Of a stretch of DNA of 64,000 nt, positions 1 to 7,781 are shown in pieces. A program made the translations under genes and the position numbers. Origin of the DNA: Methylobacterium sp. Leaf112 (GTDB lineage Bacteria; Pseudomonadota; Alphaproteobacteria; Rhizobiales; Beijerinckiaceae); NCBI RefSeq assembly GCF_001423295.1, contig NZ_LMNG01000012.1, positions 341,001 to 405,000 on the forward strand, given 5' to 3'. The first letter of the stretch is position 1. Each line of letters opens with the position of its first letter. Under the pieces are notes generated by a model. That model was not told where the DNA came from. It saw nothing but the letters and a program-made list of their open reading frames with translations, and did not search any database.

Positions 1-448
1 CGAGGTCCCCGACCGTGAGGGGACCCGAGGAGCGCTTCCTTTGAACGTCGAAGACACCGATGTCGCCGCTCGGCAGAAAAATCCCCATTCCCGCCGCATG
101 CCCGAGTCCGCGAGGCTTGTAGAAACCGCGATAGTCTTCTTCCTGCTCAAGCTCTTCCTGTGTGTAGATGTCGCTTTCTCGCACCCATCCGGGATGGTTC
201 TTGGCGAACATCCGGGCGGGGCGGCTGTTCTTCTCGGCCCACCCCTCCTTGATCCAATCCTCGAGAATCACGGCCGCGTGTTCGCAGGCGGTCCACCGCA
301 CGATGGCGGAACTGCTTTTGACGAAGAGCATGCCTCCGATGCTGTCGGTCTCGCGGCTGATCGTCTTCAGGACCGACGGCCATCGATCCGGCATCAGGGC
401 GGCCTCGTAGATCCGGTCTACGAGGGTGGGGGCACTGTCCGGTCTCAT
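1..448 (-). CDS. Probable LuxR-family regulator, N-terminal part (runs off left edge)
   Basis: The reverse strand reads open from an ATG at 448 to the window edge, giving 149 codons without a stop. The start has an AGGAGGG ribosome site about 10 bases upstream. The protein begins MRPDSAPTLVDRIYEAAL followed by MPDRWPSVLKTISRETDS. That opening resembles the N-terminal sensory region of many alphaproteobacterial LuxR-type helix-turn-helix regulators, which start with a short 'LVDRIYEAALVPERW' segment. The DNA-binding domain would lie outside the window, so the family call is inferred from the N-terminus only. The plus-strand frames across this stretch are shadows with biased composition. Confidence 0.6.
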   Translation of the reverse strand, partial: MRPDSAPTLVDRIYEAALMPDRWPSVLKTISRETDSIGGMLFVKSSSAIVRWTACEHAAVILEDWIKEGWAEKNSRPARMFAKNHPGWVRESDIYTQEELEQEEDYRGFYKPRGLGHAAGMGIFLPSGDIGVFDVQRKRSSGPLTVGDL

Positions 449-732
449 CGGAAAACCACACCCTCCTGTCCGTTCAGAGGCCACAAGCGCGGCTCGGGCC
501 GATCGGCGACGACGTTAAGTCACACGCCTGACGAAACGAAAGGCCTTTTCCAGGCAACGGGCGTGATTCTTCTCGGTCGTTCCGGCAGCACCCGGGTCGA
601 TCCGCCCTCACCCATACGGGTCAAGACACGGACATCTCGGGTGGTCCAGGATTTTCGGGATCGCCTTGGAGCAGCTCCGACGTCACGGGCTGCTCGGGAG
701 AGCGGATCACCCCATTCACCGAGAGGCAAACG

Positions 733-1038
733 ATGCGATCCTTTCTCCTGGCCGGCGTCCTCGTCGCGGCGGCGTCCACGTCGTCATGGGCAAATTGCCT
801 AACGCTGGACAACAACACCTTCCACAATTCATGCTCCGCCGATCTCATCTTCAATTTCAAGACGATCGGTGGCGGGTGTCACACCAGGACACGGGGCGGC
901 GAAACGATCGGCGCCCACGGCAAGAGGACGACATCGGCCAATCACGCATGCGGCGGTACCACGCCGAAGCAGGTCGAGTGGAATTATTGCATCTACAACG
1001 ATTGGGTGTCTGGGTCCTGTCATCTGCCGAAAGATTGA
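733..1038 (+). CDS. Small secreted protein with six cysteines
   Basis: This 101-residue protein starts at an ATG preceded by GAGAGG. Residues 1-20 form a clear Sec signal peptide (MRSFLLAGVLVAAASTSSWA), so the mature part begins at about NCLTLDNN. The mature domain of roughly 80 residues carries six cysteines (about residues 22, 34, 49, 73, 86 and 95), enough for three disulfides in the periplasm or outside the cell. I do not recognise the family. Codon use is less GC-rich than its neighbours, which may mean acquired DNA. It stands alone, with 284 bases before it and a convergent gene after it. Confidence 0.75.
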   Translation: MRSFLLAGVLVAAASTSSWANCLTLDNNTFHNSCSADLIFNFKTIGGGCHTRTRGGETIGAHGKRTTSANHACGGTTPKQVEWNYCIYNDWVSGSCHLPKD

Positions 1039-1198
1039 CGCGACGATCACGGAGGGGCGGCGGCCGCCCTCGATCACGGCACCTGCTCGGGTCCGTGATC
1101 GATTCCGGGGATCGGCGTTGAGGACGGGGACGCAAGTGTCGCCCGACATCGCGCGATGTGCGTCTTCGGTCGGCCGCCGGCGCCCCTGGCTGGGTCGC

Positions 1199-1501
1199 CT
1201 AGCGGTTGCCGAGGGAGGGGCCGCCGGACGCGCCGCCGGTGCCGGGCGGGCCGCTCGTCGGCGTGCCGCCAACGTTGACGCCGGGGGTGCTGCCCGGGAC
1301 CGAGGCCGGGCTCGGATTGCCGACGACGTTCGGGGCGGGGCGCAGGGGGCGGTCCTTCGCCTGCATCCCCTCGTCGGGCTCCAGGGCCGGGGTCATCACG
1401 CCGGTGTTGCCGGCGCCTCCCGTGGGCGCGACGGACTGGGCCAAGGCGGGGCCGGCCGCGAGAAACGCCGTGAGGGCGGCGGTGAGGGCGATGCGGGTCA
1501 T
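1199..1501 (-). CDS. Secreted Gly/Pro-rich protein of unknown function
   Basis: A longer frame starts at 1561, but the ATG at 1501 begins MTRIALTAALTAFLAAGPAL followed by AQ, a textbook signal peptide with an AxA cleavage site, so that start is preferred. The remaining 78 residues are rich in glycine, proline and threonine with no recognisable fold (for example GGTPTSGPPGTGGASGG). It is probably an unstructured periplasmic or envelope protein. It is divergent from the small gene starting at 1632. No function is assigned. Confidence 0.65.
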   Translation of the reverse strand: MTRIALTAALTAFLAAGPALAQSVAPTGGAGNTGVMTPALEPDEGMQAKDRPLRPAPNVVGNPSPASVPGSTPGVNVGGTPTSGPPGTGGASGGPSLGNR

Positions 1502-1631
1502 GGAAGGCCGTTCGTTCGGTGGCGGGTGGTCACGCAACAGTCGAGATCGTCGAGAGTTCACGGCGCCGACGTCCCCCCTCTAGCGCCGCATCGCGGTTGT
1601 CGGGCCGGCGCGGGGCTGGCATGGTCGCGCC

Positions 1632-1919
1632 ATGGCCACGTCCCCACCCCCGCGCTATTCCGCCGCCGAACTCATCGAGGAGCTGCGCGAGGCGGCCGAG
1701 GAGATCGCCCCCGAGCTCAACGGCATCCGGCCCGAGGAAACCCTGGAGGGCGAGACGGCCCAGACCCTCGAGGAGATGGCCGACGCGCTCCGGCGCATCG
1801 CCGCCGGTGCGCCCCAGCCCCAGGCCCTGGCCCGGGCCGCCCTGGAGGCCAAGGCGCCCCTGAAGCCGTTCGGCAAGCCGAAGAACACCGTGGTGAAGAT
1901 GCAGAAGCCCCGCCGGTAG
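1632..1919 (+). CDS. Small acidic helical protein, hypothetical
   Basis: This 95-residue protein has an N-terminal acidic helical part (residues 10-60, with EELREAAEEIAPEL and TAQTLEEMADALRRIAA). A basic C-terminus follows (KPFGKPKNTVVKMQKPRR). The charge split suggests a cytoplasmic helical protein, possibly nucleic-acid binding through its tail, but that is inference. I do not recognise a family. Its stop is followed within 5 bases by four 22-bp imperfect repeats that run into the next, convergent gene. Confidence 0.7.
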   Translation: MATSPPPRYSAAELIEELREAAEEIAPELNGIRPEETLEGETAQTLEEMADALRRIAAGAPQPQALARAALEAKAPLKPFGKPKNTVVKMQKPRR

Positions 1920-1923
1920 GGGG

Positions 1924-2011
1924 GCCCCGCCCAGCGGGCCGCGACGCGCCGCCCAATGGGCCGCGGCGCCCCGCCCGGCGCACCGCGAAGCCCCGCTCAG
2001 CGGGCCGCGAC
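1924..2011. repeat. Four imperfect 22-bp tandem repeats at a gene junction
   Basis: Units lie at 1924-1945, 1946-1967, 1968-1989 and 1990-2011. Each is exactly 22 bp and starts gccccgccc or a close variant. Units 1 and 4 differ at one position; units 2 and 3 each differ from unit 1 at four positions. The last unit covers the final codons and stop of the convergent pseudopilin gene (ends 1997). Confidence 0.85.
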
Positions 2012-2443
2012 GGCGTTGGCTTCGCCCGACAGGCCGGCGAGGCTGCGCGCCGTGACCTCGAAGGGCGCGTTGCCGAGGCCGGGGGAGCGGTAGAGGTAGG
2101 GCTGGCCCCACGGGTCGGTCAGGCCCTTGGCGTCCCGCACGTAGGGCCCGCGCCAGGCGACGCTGCCGGCGGGTGGCGCCACGAGGGCGGACAGGCCTTC
2201 GTTCGTCGTCGGATAGGTGCCGAGGTCGAGGAAGTAGAGTTCCAGGGCCTGGCCGATGTTCTTGATCTGGATCCGCGCGGTTTCACCCTTGGCGCGGCCG
2301 AGGTAGCCCAGCACCTGTGGGGTCACCATCGTGGCGATCATTCCGATGATCGCCAGGACGACCAGGAGCTCGACGAGGGAGAAGCCGGCTTCCCCGGGGT
2401 TGGGCTCCCCGTCGTCACGGATCGATTGCATCTGTACTTCCAT
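1997..2443 (-). CDS. gspG: Type II secretion major-pseudopilin-like protein (GspG family)
   Basis: The 148-residue product starts at the ATG at 2443. A type IV prepilin leader is clear: glycine 20 before phenylalanine 21, then SLVELLVVLAIIGMIATMV, with the conserved glutamate at +5 of the mature protein. The C-terminal half carries the GspG pattern YPTTNEGLSALV, then WRGPYV and KGLTDPWGQPYLYRSPG. After cleavage and methylation by a prepilin peptidase it would assemble into the periplasmic pseudopilus of a type II secretion system. No other secretion genes sit here except an A24 prepilin peptidase 1.2 kb away (3599). The frame extends upstream to 3472, but that part is the antisense of the next gene. 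Confidence 0.85.
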   Translation of the reverse strand: MEVQMQSIRDDGEPNPGEAGFSLVELLVVLAIIGMIATMVTPQVLGYLGRAKGETARIQIKNIGQALELYFLDLGTYPTTNEGLSALVAPPAGSVAWRGPYVRDAKGLTDPWGQPYLYRSPGLGNAPFEVTARSLAGLSGEANAVAAR

Positions 2444-2557
2444 CGTCCCAGCACCCCTTGAAGCTATAGGCTCAATCTGCCGGAACTTCATGAAGACTCT
2501 GCTGATCGACACGGATACCGATTGCTTAAGTTTTCCCGTTATCGTCCCCGATGAGAA

Positions 2558-3592
2558 ATGGGCGGCGGACGAGTCGTCTCCGGCGGGCCGGGAGGACTTC
2601 CAGTGCGGATGCGGACGGATCAGGGGCGCCCCGTGGCGATCCGTGCCCTCGTGGGGGCCTGCACCGGAGCGGTCTGCCTCACGGTCTGCGGGCCGGCCCT
2701 GGCGGACGTCCTCGTCATCCCGCTGCCGCTCAGGATTCCCCTGCCCGAGCCGCTTCCGCACGTGCGGCTCCTCACCCTCCTCGTCGGCCTCCACCTGATG
2801 GGGCTCTGCTTCGGCCTCGGCGGCGCCACCATGCTGGATTTCTGGATCCTGCGCTGGATGCGCTGGGGCGGCATGCCGGCCGAGATCGAGCGCACCTTCC
2901 ACTTCATCAGCAAGGTGGTGGCGGTCGGGATCGGCCTGCTGTGGCTGTCGGGGCTCGGCTTCCTCGCCCTCTACGCCATCGAGGCCCCGGAGAAGCTCGA
3001 GAACCCCAAGCTCTGGGCCAAGGTGGTGGTGGTGAGCGTGCTGACCGTCAACGGCCTGATGATCCACGCCCTCGTGCTGCCGGGCGTCCTGCGCGACGTG
3101 CGCCGGCCGATGCTGCACGGCGTCTCCCGGGGCCGCACCGCCGTGTTCCTGGTCTCGGGGGCGGTCTCGGGGGTGTCGTGGTACACCGCCTTCGTCCTCG
3201 GCCTCATGCGGGAACTGAACGGCGGGGTCGCCTTCGGCCTCCTCATCGCGCTCTGGCTCGCCGCCGCCGTCGCCGCCTCCCTCGGCGCGGGCCTCCTGTG
3301 GAAGAAGCTGGGCCGGCCGGGCCGCCGCGCCGCCTTCCTGGAAATCCTCGAACCCGAGGCCGATCCCCTCGCCACGGTGCAGGACGCCGTTCCTCCGCAA
3401 GACTCGCGCTTCTCGCAAGCCCCATCCGTCTCGCAAGGCCCGTCCCTTTCGCAAGGCCCGTCCCTTTCGCAAGGCCCGTCCCTTTCACAAGGCGGCGCTC
3501 CCAAGCGTCGAATTCCCGAGCGGGCGGCGGCACCGCGCATTCCCCCCGGCCAGTTCGTCACCGTCGGCCGGTCCCCGGCCACGGCGGCCTGA
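2558..3592 (+). CDS. Multi-pass inner-membrane protein with a repeat-derived tail
   Basis: The frame gives 344 residues from 2558; an ATG at 2609 (MRTDQGRPVAIRALVG) is an equally good start and begins closer to the first hydrophobic stretch. I count about five to six membrane segments between residues 75 and 270, including LLTLLVGLHLMGLCFGLGG and VVAVGIGLLWLSGLGFLAL. No catalytic motif is visible and I do not recognise the family. The C-terminal 70 residues are soluble and contain a six-residue repeat (SQGPSL) made by 18-bp tandem repeats. The stop is 6 bases before the GTG of the prepilin peptidase, so the two are probably co-transcribed. Confidence 0.75.
   Translation: MGGGRVVSGGPGGLPVRMRTDQGRPVAIRALVGACTGAVCLTVCGPALADVLVIPLPLRIPLPEPLPHVRLLTLLVGLHLMGLCFGLGGATMLDFWILRWMRWGGMPAEIERTFHFISKVVAVGIGLLWLSGLGFLALYAIEAPEKLENPKLWAKVVVVSVLTVNGLMIHALVLPGVLRDVRRPMLHGVSRGRTAVFLVSGAVSGVSWYTAFVLGLMRELNGGVAFGLLIALWLAAAVAASLGAGLLWKKLGRPGRRAAFLEILEPEADPLATVQDAVPPQDSRFSQAPSVSQGPSLSQGPSLSQGPSLSQGGAPKRRIPERAAAPRIPPGQFVTVGRSPATAA
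3398..3487. repeat. Five 18-bp tandem repeats inside a coding tail
   Basis: Units start at 3398, 3416, 3434, 3452 and 3470. The middle ones read caaggcccgtccctttcg. The two outermost 5' units are more diverged. Because the unit is a multiple of three, it is translated in frame as repeated SQGPSL near the C-terminus of the membrane protein. Confidence 0.9.
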
Positions 3593-3598
3593 CGCCGC

Positions 3599-4126
3599 GT
3601 GGTCCCCTTCGACACGCCGCTGATCGTGGCCCTGCTGCCGCTGCCGATCACCGTGGCGGTGGCGGTGATCGACGGCCGCCGGCGCATCATCCCGAACCGT
3701 CTCAACTTCGCCCTGCTGGGCCTCGGCCTCGCCGTGGCGGCGGGGCGGGCGCTGGATGGCAACTCGTCGGCGGTTTCCTGGGCGGTTTCCTCGGCGGTCG
3801 TCTCGGCCCTGGCGCAGGGCCTCGCGACGGCGGGCCTCGCCTTCGCCGCCCTGTGGGCCGTGCGCGCCGCGCATGCGCGTCTCCGCGGCCGCGTCGGCCT
3901 CGGCCTCGGCGACGTGAAGTTCATCGCCGCGGGCGCTGCCTGGACCGGCCTTGCCGGCCTGCCCGCGATGATCCTCGCAGCGAGCGTCCTGGCCCTCGCC
4001 GTCCTGGCCGTCGCGGTCCTGCGCGGCCGGTCCATCGACGGGGCGACCCGGCTGCCCTTCGGCCCGTTCCTCGCCGTCGGCCTCCATGCGGCCCTGCTGA
4101 TGCAGGCGTTCGAGGCCCTGCCCTGA
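3599..4126 (+). CDS. A24-family prepilin peptidase
   Basis: The GTG at 3599 starts a 175-residue hydrophobic protein. Both catalytic aspartates of the A24 family are visible: D25 in AVIDGRRRIIPN and D105 in GLGLGDVKF, the GxGD signature. About six membrane helices are predicted. The length fits the short, methyltransferase-free (CpaA/TadV-like) form. It would cleave the positively charged leader of type IV pilin-like proteins, and the nearby GspG-like protein (1997-2443) is an obvious substrate, though that pairing is inference. The gene follows the membrane-protein gene by 6 bases. Confidence 0.85.
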   Translation: MVPFDTPLIVALLPLPITVAVAVIDGRRRIIPNRLNFALLGLGLAVAAGRALDGNSSAVSWAVSSAVVSALAQGLATAGLAFAALWAVRAAHARLRGRVGLGLGDVKFIAAGAAWTGLAGLPAMILAASVLALAVLAVAVLRGRSIDGATRLPFGPFLAVGLHAALLMQAFEALP

Positions 4127-4243
4127 CGGGGACCGGCCGGGGCGCCGGTTGTCAACGGCCGCCCGAGCCGTCAGGCTGGTGGGCACGGTCATCCAGTCCC
4201 GGCGCCCGGAGGCGCATGACGGAGCCAGGATGAGGATTGCCGA

Positions 4244-4594
4244 ATGATCGAGTTGTTCGACCGTGAGGGTCGCGAGACCGCGTTCTGTCGCGACGGTCAG
4301 TCGATCTATCTCTGGAACGGCACGCCGGCGGCGTTCATCGATGCGGACGAGGTGTTCGCCTATTCCGGCCGCTCCATCGGCCTGGCCAGGGATGGATGGA
4401 TCTGGGACGAACACGGCGAGCGGCTGCTGTTCGAGTTCGACGCCGTGGGTGGACCGGCCAAACCCAAGCGCCGGACCAAGACGGCCGCCGGACCGCGCCG
4501 CGCGAACCCGGCGCGCGGCATCCCCGTGCGGATGCCGACGCGGCCGGCCCCCTCGGCAGCATGGTCCCGCCACGCCTTCGCCGACCTGATCTGA
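4244..4594 (+). CDS. 4-fold beta flower family protein
   Basis: The 116-residue protein starts MIELFDREGRETAFCRDG. Residues 1-75 contain short repeated beta units with the pattern 'G.SIYLWNG.PAAFID.D.VFAYSGRSIG...DGWIWDEHG'. This matches what I know of the small '4-fold beta flower' family, a four-bladed mini-propeller of unknown role. The basic C-terminal tail (residues 75-116) is low complexity, as in other members. The gene stands alone. Function is not known. Confidence 0.7.
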   Translation: MIELFDREGRETAFCRDGQSIYLWNGTPAAFIDADEVFAYSGRSIGLARDGWIWDEHGERLLFEFDAVGGPAKPKRRTKTAAGPRRANPARGIPVRMPTRPAPSAAWSRHAFADLI

Positions 4595-4636
4595 CCCGCC
4601 CGGCTCACGCCCCGGACCGTCAAGCCAGCCAAGCCG

Positions 4637-5011
4637 TCACGCCGTTGCGGCGGCGGCGAAATCCGCCTCCTCGAACAGCGGCCGAATCTCGATGGTACTC
4701 GGGCCGGGCATCGGATTGGGGCAGCGCCGGACCCAGGCCACAGCCTCGTCGAGGCTGGCGACGTTCCAGATCCAGAACCCGGCGACGAGACTCTCGGTGT
4801 CGGCGAACGGCCCCTCGGTGACCGTGCGGTCGGGCCCGTCGAAGACCACCCGCCGCCCGCGCGCGGACGGGTGCAGGCCCTCGCCCGAGAGCAGGATGCC
4901 GGCCTGCATGAGCTCCACGTTGAACCGGCCCATGGCTTCGAGCAGCTCCAGGGACGGCATTGTGCCCGCCTCGCTGTCGGCCGTCGCCTTGACCAGGATC
5001 ATCACGCGCAT
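4637..5011 (-). CDS. YCII-related (DGPF-type) domain protein
   Basis: This 124-residue protein begins MRVMILVKATADSEAGTMPS and continues with ELLEAMGRFNVELMQAGILLSGEGL. It carries the motif VVFDGPDRTVTEGPFADTESLVAGFWIWNV. That arrangement is typical of the dimeric ferredoxin-like YCII/DGPF family often found near ECF sigma factors. No sigma gene is present here. The biochemical role is not established; an enzyme-like active site is possible. It is convergent with the beta-flower gene. Confidence 0.85.
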   Translation of the reverse strand: MRVMILVKATADSEAGTMPSLELLEAMGRFNVELMQAGILLSGEGLHPSARGRRVVFDGPDRTVTEGPFADTESLVAGFWIWNVASLDEAVAWVRRCPNPMPGPSTIEIRPLFEEADFAAAATA

Positions 5012-5150
5012 CGATCGCTCCCCGTAGACGGGCCGGTCCGTCTCCCGCGAGGTTAGGCCGCGGGTGCGAAAAGCGAAAGCCGCCTTTGGGCGGAGACGGG
5101 GCGGCCGGGCCGACGGGCGTCGGCGGGCCCGGCGAATCGCGCCCGCGGGC

Positions 5151-5474
5151 TCAGGCGACGTTGCGGCCGGCGGCGGGCCTGCCGACGCGGGGCGTTCCCG
5201 AAGCGGACCGGCCGGCGGTCTCCCGGGCGCGGTCGTGCACCTCCAGGCTGCGCAGGGCCGCCACCATGGCGTCGGTGCGGTCGTGGAGATCCGGCGGCGC
5301 GGCCGCGCGCGCCGCCGCGGCGGCGTTGCGGCGGGCGAGATAGAGAGCGGCCGCGAGGGCGGCGAAGCTGCCGCCGAAGGGGGCGGACACCACAGCGAGC
5401 GCTATGCTGGTGGGCGCCACGGCGGCGGCCGTGCCGAGCCCCGCCGCGATGGCTACGAACATCAAGGGGAACAT
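5151..5474 (-). CDS. Small membrane protein, hypothetical
   Basis: The preferred start is the ATG at 5474 (MFPLMFVAIAAGLGTAAAV) rather than 5528, because it places the first hydrophobic helix at the N-terminus. Two membrane segments are seen at about residues 1-20 and 25-50. A soluble, arginine- and alanine-rich tail of about 55 residues follows, with a short helix (TDAMVAALRSLEVHDRARE). No family is recognised. A GC-rich hairpin lies between this gene and the aminotransferase gene upstream of it. Confidence 0.6.
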   Translation of the reverse strand: MFPLMFVAIAAGLGTAAAVAPTSIALAVVSAPFGGSFAALAAALYLARRNAAAAARAAAPPDLHDRTDAMVAALRSLEVHDRARETAGRSASGTPRVGRPAAGRNVA

Positions 5475-5579
5475 CGGCGCCTCCGGCAGTCGGGAAGACT
5501 GCCCGAGGCGGCAGGTCCCGGCCACCATTCACCCGCCACGGGGTTACCGAAGGGTAAACGCGCGGCCTACCGCTTTCGG

Positions 5580-5611
5580 GGGGCCCCCAGGCGGGGAGGC
5601 CCGGGGGCCCT
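5580..5611. terminator. GC-rich hairpin downstream of the aminotransferase gene
   Basis: The segment contains gggggcccccaggcgg and its near-complement ggcccgggggcccc, forming a strong stem of about 10 bp. It lies just after the stop of the reverse-strand aminotransferase gene (5628). There is no clear T tract, so factor-independent termination is only likely, not certain. Confidence 0.45.
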
Positions 5612-5627
5612 CGGACCAGCTGGACCC

Positions 5628-6959
5628 TCACGCCATCCGCGCGATGGCGTCGCCGAGGATCGACACCATGGTGTCGATCTGCCCTGGCTCGACGATGAGG
5701 GGCGGCGACAGGGCGACGATGTCGCCGGTGACCCGCACCAGCAGGCCGCGCGCGAAGCAATCGACGAAGACGTCGTAGGCCCTGGCCCCCGGCGCGCCGT
5801 CGCGGGGCGCGAGTTCGATGCCGGCGACGAGGCCGAGGGTGCGGACGTCGATGACGTGGCGCGCGTTGGCCAAGCCGTGCACCGCCTCCGCCCAGGTCTC
5901 GCTCAAGCTGGCGGCGCGGGTGAGGAGACCCTCGCGGGCGTAGATGTCGAGGGTGGCGATTCCGGCCGCGCACGCCGCCGGATGGCCCGAATAGGTGTAG
6001 CCGTGGAAGAGCTCGATGGCGCCCTCCGGCCCGTGCATCAGGGCGTCGTGGACGGTGCGGCTCGCGAACACCGCCCCCATGGGCAGCGCCCCGTTGGTGA
6101 GGCCCTTGGCGGTGGTGACGAGGTCCGGCACCACGCCGAAATAGTCCGTGGCGAAGGGCGTGCCGAGGCGGCCGAAGCCGGTGATGACCTCGTCGAAGAT
6201 CAGCAGGATGCCGTGGCGGGTGCAGATCGCGCGCAGGCGTTCGAGGTAGCCCTGCGGCGGGACCAGCACGCCGGTGGAGCCGGCCAGGGGCTCGACGATG
6301 CAGGCCGCGATGGTCTCGGCCCCGTGCAGCGCCACGAGGCGCTCGAGGTCGTCGGCGAGCTCCGCCCCGTGCGCGGGCTGGCCCCGCGTGAAGGCGTTGC
6401 GGTCGAGGTCGTGGGTGTGGCGCAGATGGTCGACGGCCGGCAGCAGGGGGAAGACGCGGCGGTTGTTGACGAGGCCGCCCACCGAGATGCCGCCGAAGCC
6501 GACGCCGTGGTAGCCGCGCTCGCGTCCAATGAGCCGGGTGCGGGTGCCCTGGCCGATGGCGCGCTGGTAGGCGAGGGCGATCTTCAGGGCGGTGTCGACG
6601 GATTCCGACCCCGAGCCCGTGAAGAACACCCGGTCGAGACCCGCATCGGGCCCGCCCGGCGCGATGGCGGCGAGGCGTTCCGCGAAGTCGAACGCGATGG
6701 GATGGCCCATCTGGAACGAGGGCGCGAAGTCGAGGGTGGTGAGCTGGCGCTCCACGGCCGAGGCGATCTCGCGCCGTCCGTGACCGGCGTTGACGCACCA
6801 CAGGCCCGCCGTCCCGTCGAGGACGCTGCGTCCGTCCGTCGCCGTGTAGTGCATGCCTTGCGCCGCCGCGAGCATGCGGGGCGCAGCCTTGAACTGCCGG
6901 TTGGCCGTGAACGGCATCCAGTAGGCGTCGAGTCCGGGGGCGTTCGCGCTGGCGGGCAT
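5628..6959 (-). CDS. Omega-amino acid:pyruvate aminotransferase (class III, PLP)
   Basis: The ATG at 6959 (GAGAGG upstream) gives 443 residues, the usual length for class III PLP aminotransferases. N-terminal DAYWMPFTANRQFK is the hallmark of beta-alanine/omega-amino acid:pyruvate transaminases. Further marks are FTGSGSESVDTALKIALAYQ, RGYHGVGFGGISVGG, the cofactor aspartate in LLIFDEVITGFGRLG and the lysine Schiff-base site in VTTAKGLTNGALPMGAV. It would move the terminal amino group of beta-alanine or a similar amine to pyruvate. Substrate choice cannot be read from sequence alone. It is downstream of, and on the same strand as, the OmpW-like gene, separated by 96 bases. Confidence 0.9.
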   Translation of the reverse strand: MPASANAPGLDAYWMPFTANRQFKAAPRMLAAAQGMHYTATDGRSVLDGTAGLWCVNAGHGRREIASAVERQLTTLDFAPSFQMGHPIAFDFAERLAAIAPGGPDAGLDRVFFTGSGSESVDTALKIALAYQRAIGQGTRTRLIGRERGYHGVGFGGISVGGLVNNRRVFPLLPAVDHLRHTHDLDRNAFTRGQPAHGAELADDLERLVALHGAETIAACIVEPLAGSTGVLVPPQGYLERLRAICTRHGILLIFDEVITGFGRLGTPFATDYFGVVPDLVTTAKGLTNGALPMGAVFASRTVHDALMHGPEGAIELFHGYTYSGHPAACAAGIATLDIYAREGLLTRAASLSETWAEAVHGLANARHVIDVRTLGLVAGIELAPRDGAPGARAYDVFVDCFARGLLVRVTGDIVALSPPLIVEPGQIDTMVSILGDAIARMA

Positions 6960-7055
6960 GCTGGTCCTCTCGTGTCGGAGCGAGATGACCCGGGTTCGCA
7001 TCCGCGAACAAGATCTTTTGCACCGCCCTCCCCCAGGACGGCGCCGTGGCACCCG

Positions 7056-7781
7056 TCAGAAACGGTAGCCGAGCCCGGCACCGAGGACGAGCATGTTCAG
7101 GTCGGTCTTCACCTTGACCCCGGCGATCTCGTACGCGACGGGCGGCACGAAGACGTACTTGACCATGACGTTCGCGAACCAGTTGCCGGTGAGGTGATGG
7201 TCGAATCCGGCCTGGAGCAGCGGGCTCGTCTGCGACGGCACCGTGAAGGCCGGGATCCCCGCCGCCGGACGGACGGCGACGGGCGTTGTCGCGCTGACGC
7301 CGACGCCGAGATACGGATTGAAGCGCGCGCCCGGCAGGAAATGGTACCGCACCACGCCGGAGACGGCCGCATTCCAGATCGATCCGATCGCGATGTCGCC
7401 GACGAGCGAATCCCGAATCATCGGCCTGGTCCGGATCGCCCCGGCCTGCCCCGAGACGGCGATGTGATCGGTCAGGAAATAGGACAGGTCGACATCGGGC
7501 AGGAGGGCGGCGGGCGTGTCGATCCGGCCGCCGATGGCCTCGATGCGCGAAGTCCGCTCGGTCGGCACCATGCCGATGATCCGGCCGTGCACGAGCCAGT
7601 CCCCCGCCCGCAGGCCGACCGCCGCCGGGAGGGGCTCCACCGCCGGCTCGGCGCCGTGCGCCGCCGTGCCTGCGAGGCACAGGGCGGCCGCGAGGGACAG
7701 GACGCGGGCCCGCGAGAGACCGCGCTCGACGAGACCGCCTCCGACGAGGGGAGCGATGGACGAGGTCTCGAACGTCGACAT
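7056..7781 (-). CDS. OmpW-family outer membrane porin
   Basis: The start is taken at ATG 7781 (MSTFETSSIAPLV); the frame is open further back to 7886 without a better signal. A hydrophobic segment at residues 20-43 ending in AAHGAEP looks like a signal peptide with a long n-region. The mature protein ends GAGLGYRF, with the terminal phenylalanine typical of outer membrane beta-barrels. OmpW family pieces include VDLSYFLTDHIAVSGQAG, YHFLPGARFNPYLGVGVS and LLQAGFDHHLTGNWFANVMV. It probably forms a small 8-stranded barrel passing hydrophobic solutes. Confidence 0.85.
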   Translation of the reverse strand: MSTFETSSIAPLVGGGLVERGLSRARVLSLAAALCLAGTAAHGAEPAVEPLPAAVGLRAGDWLVHGRIIGMVPTERTSRIEAIGGRIDTPAALLPDVDLSYFLTDHIAVSGQAGAIRTRPMIRDSLVGDIAIGSIWNAAVSGVVRYHFLPGARFNPYLGVGVSATTPVAVRPAAGIPAFTVPSQTSPLLQAGFDHHLTGNWFANVMVKYVFVPPVAYEIAGVKVKTDLNMLVLGAGLGYRF

